Assembly (NCBI GenBank): GCA_008360975.2
Contig: CM039182.1
Span: forward strand, 86,645,405 to 86,709,404
Source: Lichenostomus cassidix
Lineage: Eukaryota > Chordata > Aves > Passeriformes > Meliphagidae
Length of the DNA: 64,000 nucleotides
Direction: 5' to 3'
Positions 53,601 to 62,600 of this stretch are shown here, one piece after another. How positions within the stretch are numbered: the stretch's first letter is position 1; every line of letters starts with the position of its first letter. The position numbers and the translations under genes were made by a program. The notes beneath the pieces are model-generated. The model ran no database searches. It had not been told where the DNA came from and was given only the letters and a program-made list of their open reading frames with translations.

Positions 53601-56600
53601 ATTATACAACTACAGCTTTTGTGTATTAAATCTACATGAAAGCACCTTACAACTGAGTGATTAACCTGGCTGTGCCAGAGTTTTACATCCTTCACCAAAC
53701 ACTTACAAAGAGCTCATTTTGTCTTACATGTTTAATGAAGATTTTGAATAATGTTCGATACATAAAACGGAATGCAATAGAAGAATAAAATCCCCTACTT
53801 TCTGGTTGAGAGAAAAAGAGCAACACACAAAAATATTTATTCTACTGAGATTTACTGGACCTTAAAACTCTGTATCACAGCTCACCGCATTTTTCAACTT
53901 ATACAACATAAACAAGCCATGTGAGAAGAGAACTTGATAATATATGGTAATGGAAAAGCTTCTATCTGCTTTAACTCAAGTTCCACTTTACTACAGCCAG
54001 GTTGCAATTTCTGCCTTTTTTAGGAAGACAAGGAAGAATATTTTAAAGTCAGGAAGAATAATTTAAAGTCAAGTAACCATTCTCAAGCTCCACTGTTGCC
54101 TGGCAAAGAGTCATTTGCTATTGACAGACTTCTTAAATTCTGGTTTAATGGAGGAAGATATTCTGGAAAAGCTTCGTTATTTACAGTCTACTGGCTAATT
54201 ATTTACTATTTTGCTAAAGTGAATGGAGAGCCTGAGAGGCACCAAATCTGATGAGGAGACTCTGCAATTGGCTCTGCTTCTGAAGATCACTAAATAATGA
54301 ATTCAAAGCAAGAAGGCCACTAAGCTGTCCCCAGGTTTATTAGATTCTAAAAAGGTCGTGTGCTTTTTCTATAATATCCTTTTATGAATACTGCCATAAA
54401 AGAATAAAATATAGGATCAAATATCCTATTAATATCATAATATCATATATCAGAATATCATAAAGGATCAGAAATCCCATGAAGTTCACTACAGGAAATT
54501 TGTGCTTAAATTTAGTCTAAAAATTTTAAAATCAACAAAGTATTGAAAGGTCAGCTCATATTTTTGAGCTACTGCCTCAATAGCCAACAGATTCATTGTA
54601 ATTGCTGCACTGCATCCAGTGCTGTGGATTTTGAAAAGCAATTATGAACCATTGCCTACAACTCCCTAAAAGCAGAGGCATTTTTATTTTCAGAAATCTT
54701 GGAAATAAAGCAAAACTCATAAAAAGAGTGGTTATACAATAAACAATACCACAACTCTTCAACTAGTACCATTAAATTTTACAGCTTTAAAAAAAAAAAA
54801 GGGTGAAGAAAAAAATATCAAAAGGGGAAAAAAAGTTATTGCTGTTCTACAAGTTATCAGTGACAGAATGGGTTACTCCAGAACTCAATGCCAACTTTAT
54901 AAATCATTATAAAGTAGGGCTTACCGAGAGCTACTACAAATGTTTGAATCCACAACAGTAAAGCAACCACAAACATGCATATGCTGCACTCCCTTGCCAT
55001 TAGAGAAGCAGATGAATTATCCCTTGTAATTTCTTACACTAACACTGAAGGAACTAATTTAATAAAATATAAAACATTTTATTAGTCAGTTTTCTATGAC
55101 ATTCTTTGCTGACATATTGGAAGAACATAGAAAAAGAACATAGAAAACAAAAAAACAAAGTACAAGACTGAGCTCTGTCAAAATGCTTCTACTCTACTCA
55201 ATAAAACAGCTGCAGAAAAAACACTGATTTAGTGAACTTTAAATATTTGAGCCAGAAACACATTAATTCTAACACATTTTTCTCAGCAGAGAGCATTTTG
55301 TGTAAGACTGATAACTCATAACCCAATTTTAAATAGTGAAGTGTGAAACTGATGGGCAAGTCAAATTGTTGCTCTCTTGAGGTTAAGAGTGAACAGGAAC
55401 AATGAGACTTGCAATTAATTAAAACCCCTGCATTAGTCTTTGGTCTATACTAACAGCATTAAAGAGCTGAGCATTACCTACCTCAAACTGAATAAGGACA
55501 GTCCCACTCTCCAGCCCTCTTCTAAGCTGCTCCATAGACTCCTCCAGAGTGTCACCACCATATTCCGAACTGACAGCAAGTATAGATTCTGGGAGAGTGT
55601 GGGAATCAGCTTCATCTTCTGATTTGGGCTCCACAAACTGTCTAACTACTGAAAGATTTGTAGAAAGTTATAATCCATTACATACAGCATTAATGTGTTT
55701 TTAACAGATATAAAAATTTAGCAGCTTGAAATAACAACAGAGTTTGCAAAACCTCAGGAAAGCAAATAGCAACACATTTAACTGCATTTCTTTTTGCAAT
55801 GTATTACTGTGGAAACTATGAAGAAGAAAATGTCCCTATGACTTTTCTGAAAGAGAAATTCAAAGTGCCTATCTGTGAAGGAAAAGAACTTGAATTCCAA
55901 GCACAAGGTGTTTTTTGCAACCTTGTCTTACAGAATGGACTGCTAAATAGGCTAATGAAACACAACATCCACCATGGTAAAAAACAAAGGAGTTTAGCCT
56001 AAAAAAGTATAGAACATAATTAATGGAATATCGCTACAAGAAACTTGTATAAGTTTGGACCTGCAACAGCAAAACAAATGCAAAAATCCTTACATTACAC
56101 TCCCTTTAGAGTGTCATTAGAGAAGCATGTCATCAGAGAAGCAATGGAATTGTCTTTTGCAATTTCTTATGCTAACACTGAAGGAAACAATTAAAATAAA
56201 AAATCATTATTCCGTTTTCTCAACACTCCTTGCTTACATATTGAAGAACATGACAAACATCAATGAAGTAATCTGCATGGCAGTTCTGTCTCTAAGAAAG
56301 GTATTGTATCAGCAAACATGTCCAGCTGTGGTTATTCTCTGCAGTGATCAGAAGGGTTCATACCTGCCAAACTTCAGAAAACAGGGAGCTGTTCATCCTC
56401 ATGCCTATACAAAATGACTGCTATGGGGCCACAGGTTATCTTTAGATAAAAGCAGGTTTCTTTCATCTGCAAGTTGGAAGCGGACTAGAAAAGTTAAACT
56501 AAATGCTGCATAAAGCCAGTGGAAAACAAAACAAAGAGCCCATGTATCTTCCAAGAAACTCAAGAGGTTTTAAATAAAGCTGATGTTACAGAAGTATATC

Positions 56601-59600
56601 ACTTAGGCTGTTTCATTCCCTCCTGTTTCCCAGTGATGCATAATCCCTTCAGATTTGTATGTTTTCATGTAATCAGAAACTCTGTGTAATTGTGTGTGTT
56701 AAGGTCTTAGCATACCTCTTAAGGAAAGCAAATAATAAACCAGGAGTTTCACATCATCTGAAAGCTCTTGGGATCTACATGTGTTTAAATATGGAGCAAG
56801 CAAAACCAAGCTGGATAAGTTCCCCATATTTTAAATATACATGCTAAAGACCCTGCATATTTCAAAGATTGTCTCCTCTTTGCAGGCAGCAGCTCAGCAA
56901 GCAGCCAGCATAGATTTATCTCAGTATTGACACTAGATGTCTACTTCAAGAATAAGGTGAGGAGCAGACTAACTGACTTGTTTCATCACACTATTGTGCA
57001 GGGGAACAGCCCATGAGTTTTTGCAAACCTGCAACTGGGGGGGTGTGAAATTATGCTTTATTTACAAAAAAAAAAACCCCAACACTCCACATCACCAAAA
57101 AAACCCCCACTTTCAAGGTACTATTTATTCTCATAGATTTTTTGACCAAAAAATAAGAAGAAATTCCAACTTGCTAGATTCTTTGTTGCATTGGTGAGAA
57201 CCTATATGGTTTAAACTACTTGTACTGCTAATTTGCACACAGTGAGAGCCACTTTTTGCACAAGTCTGTTCCAAGTGCGCTGAGAAGATGTTTATGCAAA
57301 CAGAAGAGGGGATACCACCAAGCATAAGAGCAACAGTCTCAAAAAAATTAGAAGTGAATAAAATTAGCCCAGTTACCTTTCCTCCTGACCAAAAGTGCAA
57401 GCTCTCTTGAGTGAGATTCTCTGCTGGCTTTTATGAACATGACCACCTGGTCATGTGTGTGCTCTGAGATATCTCGGCCATTAATTAATACTATCTGATC
57501 ACCTTCATTCAGCTTTGGGATGCATTTATCAGCCTGTTTCAAGACCAAAGAAACACATTAATGTCATTGCATCCAGTTGAGCAAGCAGGAACATATCAGG
57601 ATATTAAGTACATCATGTAAGTAAAGTCTTCACAGTTCTCCTGACAAAGTTTCACATTTTGTATCAGAAGTTCTATGAAAGGATTCAGCTCTAAAGCTCT
57701 CTCATGCTTCAAAGCCTCTCCATGAAGATAAGGAACAGTTCAAACAGCGTATTGACAGCTATAAAAGGAATTCACATTAATCAAACAAACATCACCAGAT
57801 TGCTCTCACAGATCTATATTTCACACTGCAAGCCTCAGTGACCATTGAATTTCTGGAGAAAGTGTTTTGGGCACGTAAGATAACTCAGTTCACTTTTTAC
57901 GAAGTGAATACAAAGAAGTCTAAACATGATTTTCATGAACGTGATTTAAGTAACATGACATTCCCCAGGCATGCACTTCTTAAATTTTAAAGAAATCCAC
58001 ACACATTTCATATCTTTGTTATTTCGCAGATTCTTATTCAGTAGATAGCAAATGATATCTAGAAATAAGGAACATTCTTCCTCTCTTCATTTACTGACAG
58101 TTTTAACAAGAACGCAGGTAAGTACTCAACCCATGATGCTCAAGTCCCCTGCATTGGTGAAAAATTCTTTTGCTACCTGTGCAGCAGGGAACACAAAAAT
58201 GAGGTTTTTCCCACCTCAAATGAAAACTAACATTATATGTTATCTTGGATATTGCAATTTAGACTAACTGCTGGATTCCAGGGCTTGTTTGGCTTTTTTT
58301 TTGCCACACTTCTTAGTTGCTTGGCTCTATGTCCAGCACAAAGCAATTAGAGCTATGGACAGAATATGATGATGATGCTACAAAGATGACTGAGGGACTA
58401 GAGAATATTGATATTGCCACCTAATAAACAAGAAATGGAAGGAAGAAATTATAATGAAATTATCAACAAGAATAAAAATGCAGTATGAAAAAAAAAAATA
58501 GAGGCAAGAATATGATGAAAATGTATTAGGAGTCATTTGTGCCAGAGAACAAAGTAAAAGGAAAGAAAACTTAAGACCTGGCTTAGTGCCACAAAACAGA
58601 CAAAGGGAAATAAGCAAGAGAAAGGAAAGAGGTATGCAAGAGGAAAAAATTCTATACAAAGAAGCTGAGTAAAACTTAAAAGTCGGAGTAGTTTCCCCCA
58701 ACTTTTTCCATAGAAATAAGGAAAGGAAATAATGAGAGAAAATAATGATTCATAGGACATGCAAACAGAAAAAGAAAGAGAACTACAAACAGCCATGGTG
58801 TTCTTCAACACTGACTTAATTAGGTATTCACAGGTCCCCAAGAACACCCTTGCCATGTTTTCTACTATTTACAAGACTGAAGAAAGTAACTATGACTGAC
58901 TGAGTAATTTAATCACTCTCAAATATTATTAAGTTATTCTCTCTGAAATATAAATATTTGAAAAGATAGGTGATATAAAGACCCTATCAGGTCAGTCTAG
59001 TAGAGTCAAGATACCAACAAGAACTTGGAAGGAATGGTCTCTGAGTGCCTATATTTGTCTGTAATTTAGATTTCTTAGCTGGCTGCTATTAGTCTTCAGT
59101 ACAGATGAAGACTAATATCTTTGCTCAAACAAACTGTTAATCATGTGATATGTTAATGCCTCAGCTTTCTCATTTGAATCATCTGACTATATAAATCATA
59201 TCTCAAAGCAGAATTAATTTCTCCTATGCAAGCATAATTCGTGGATTTTTCAGGTACTGAGTTTTTCCAGACAATTAATTATGTCAAAGGCTCCCTGTCC
59301 TATTGATACATCCAATGTGTCATTTTATGCTAATCACCTTCTATTGCTCCAAGAAGCATACATGCTCTTTATCAATAAAAACCTCTATTAAATAAAACCA
59401 TAATGACCACTTTCACACCTGAGGACGTTAATAGTGTGTGTGAAAATAATCAGCATAGAACTTTAATTTAAAAAACCCCAAAACCAAACAGATACAATAA
59501 ATGGTTGTTCCTTCACTAAAATGTGGTCTCACAAAAATTTTGCCTACTTTTTCCTACAATTTTTCCAGCATACTACATTGCTGCTATATTAGAGGAGTTT

Positions 59601-62600
59601 TTTAAAAGAACTTCAGGATGTGTAAAGACAAATACTGCCTTATTTTGGGGAGTAGATTTGTTTCCCCTCCTCTACAAAAAATGCACATCTTTTTGTAGCA
59701 AAGAGGGAAAAAGGTGACCTACAAACCTGAGAAATAATCTTAGGAAATAATATTACCAAATAGCACCCCTGAAGACAAGTTGCAGGGTAATGAGTGAATT
59801 TAGAACAAGTTAAAATAGTAGCAATGAAGGAAAGGCATAATTGAGCTAAAATAATTTAAAAATGCATTCCATAGAATGTTAAATTTGAACTTTGAAATAT
59901 CAGCTACATTTCATTAAACAGTAAAGAACAGGTGAGATTTCATTTATGGAAAATGATACTATCAATGTTATTACTGCTAGTATCTAAAAATAAGTATCTT
60001 TTCCTCTTGCTATAACATGACATAATTTCCCTTACACTGCTACTGAGTATATTATATTGGATAATTGTTTACAATTTTTTCCATGATCCTGGTAACTTGC
60101 TCATTTGGTGATTTACTAGCTAGAAAGTTAATTGGTCACTCATGTCCATGCCCATGACACCAAAGAGAGACACTTCAATGAAGTGTTTAAAGTAAGAAGT
60201 CCAGTCTTTTTCAATTCAAGAGAAAAAAATACAGAACAATACTTTCCAGAAGACAATCTGAATCTGCCAAAAAAAATACTGCCTCTGGAGAAATATCTTT
60301 CATTCTCTGATTGTGGAATGAGCCTGCTTGCCCTATATAATTTCAGAATCTCAAATCACCCTTAAAATATTTGCTAGGTTGACCATCGAACATCTTAAGG
60401 ACTCCTTTACTTTCAGTTCCTAGATTTAAGTTACAATTTCCTACCAAACCTTTATTCAAAAAATTATTAAGAGTCGATAAAGGTGTGCTACACACTGTGT
60501 AAGTCAAGCCACAAATCATAAATGTGACAAAACCAATTTCTCAAAGCAATCTGTTTTAGCTTGATTTGCATCATGACATTTAGATATCAGTCCTGTGACT
60601 TCTTATCACATTTCTGAAGTATTTACAAGATTCAGAGTGCATTGCATTTTTAGGATTAATTCAGTAATACTTTCTAACAAATCTGCACCGAAATTGTTTC
60701 ATGAGCATTAGGAAATACAGTTTGGAAAAAGGCAAGTGAAAAAAAATGATATATGTCCTCACAAATTTATGAAATAATTGTTTAGAAAAAAAGTTTTAAA
60801 AGATTTTATATTCCTAATATTATGTCAGAATTCAACAGAAGACTTCAATGACTCTGCTGCTTCTTATAAATATTTCACCTAGCCTATAAATATTTCCATA
60901 AGCAAAAAATCTATGGCAAAATAGGAACAGAGCAAACATACGCTCCCTCTCTATGCTCCCTCTCTCCTGCCAAGTACTCTCCCATCCTACAAATATTTTT
61001 AGCCCAAAGGATTTTCTCAGCCTATTGTGGCTTGCATAGTCAAAACAGGTTTTATCCCCCAAGTATTTGTCCTTTCCTGACCACACACAAAATTATTTTA
61101 ACCACAGCATCTTTTGTCAAGGAGTTTCACAGGTCTACTATCTTATGTGAGAAGAACTACTTCACTAAACATGAAGAACCTGACCTTCACAAACTTAATT
61201 TCATAGCCCAGAGCTCTGCTGGAATTCCCTGTTCACAGGGCTCCTAATCCCACAGATCCCTACTACATCTCCCTCAAACTAGCTATTTTTTCTAGGCTGC
61301 AGGGGCCCAAATTATTTACTTCTTCAGTAAATGCTGCTCCTTATCCTCAGTCCTCACCCCTCATCAAGCGTATTCCCATTCAGGATGCACTTTTTGAGAT
61401 AACAGGAGAACACAAATATACTTCCTACTTATAACTTGTTTGGCTAACACTTCCAGATCTTTTAATCTCTGGTTTAAGAAACCAATGTTAAACCAATTCC
61501 TAAAGAGAACAGCTCCACTGCTCTCTCATACGTATAGGAGTCCAAATTTCTATGTATCCAACCTTTGAGATGTGGAAGGAATAATAATGGAAGGGATTAA
61601 AAGCCTTAAGAATTTACTTACAGGTGATCCTGGAGTGATTCTTGATACCACCAGTGGCATTTTCTGATCTACTCCACCCTAGAGGAATGCCAAGTAAATA
61701 ACAACCATAAATATGTCATTCAGCATAAGTACATTTAAAAGAAGTATTCACTTATTTTGTTTCGCTATAAACTTTTTACACTGTGTCATTATAGACAGGA
61801 TTGGTAGGACTGAATTTTCATCAGTAAATGGGGAAGTAGGGAGTGGATTGTGCTGTATTTAAATCCATCAATTTCCAGTAAACTAGATCCAGTGTCTTTT
61901 TTTGGTCAGACATTTTAATAGGCAATAAACAGATAAAATGGAACATTTATTGCAACCCTGTGCTTGAAACCAGCCTAATTTAACACTTGAACTTGCAAGA
62001 CAGACAGTCTTAGATGTTTTGACAAACATGCAAAGAATCTGGTAGGATCAAAGTTCCAGACAACTATATTCCCTTATTCTCTTTACATCACATTCAATTG
62101 CTGCCCCACTAATAAATAGCCAAGGTGAAAAGATCAAACTCTGCTCTAATTTTGATATTATGGCTAATTTATAATACTCTGCTTGAATGGAATTTCAGTG
62201 AGGGAATGTAAAACATTTACAATAGTCAATTATCAATAGTAATTTTCATTTTCTTCATAAATTAATTTTCAACTTTCCAATAAGATTTCTAATGGATAGA
62301 ATTAAATGGAACAGCACAAACTATTTAAATTGGTTTATAATATGGAGGTCCAATTTTCAAAAAAATGATGCCTTAAATTAGGTTTTTGAGTTCTTATTTC
62401 AACAGCCAAATGGGCAGAGTGCCTTGGATATGTGGCATGCCCATAATACATGCAACTGAAAAAAGCATCTAATAGAGAACTATTAGATGCTTATTTCTGT
62501 AAATGTTGCTTTAGCACTTAAGGATTAGGCTGCCACTTCTAAAAACTCTCAGTCCATAAGAAATTCCTGTAAAATATACTGCTTTTTCCAAATCATTACA

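Larger units (their letters stand above)
52897..55481 (-). other. PTPN3: PTPN3 intron between window exons 5 and 6
   Basis: About 2.6 kb, donor gtaggt and acceptor ttgcag. It holds a CR1 3' end (53465), CAA repeats (53571), a 20-bp tandem repeat (54031) and repeat copy A. Confidence 0.85.
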
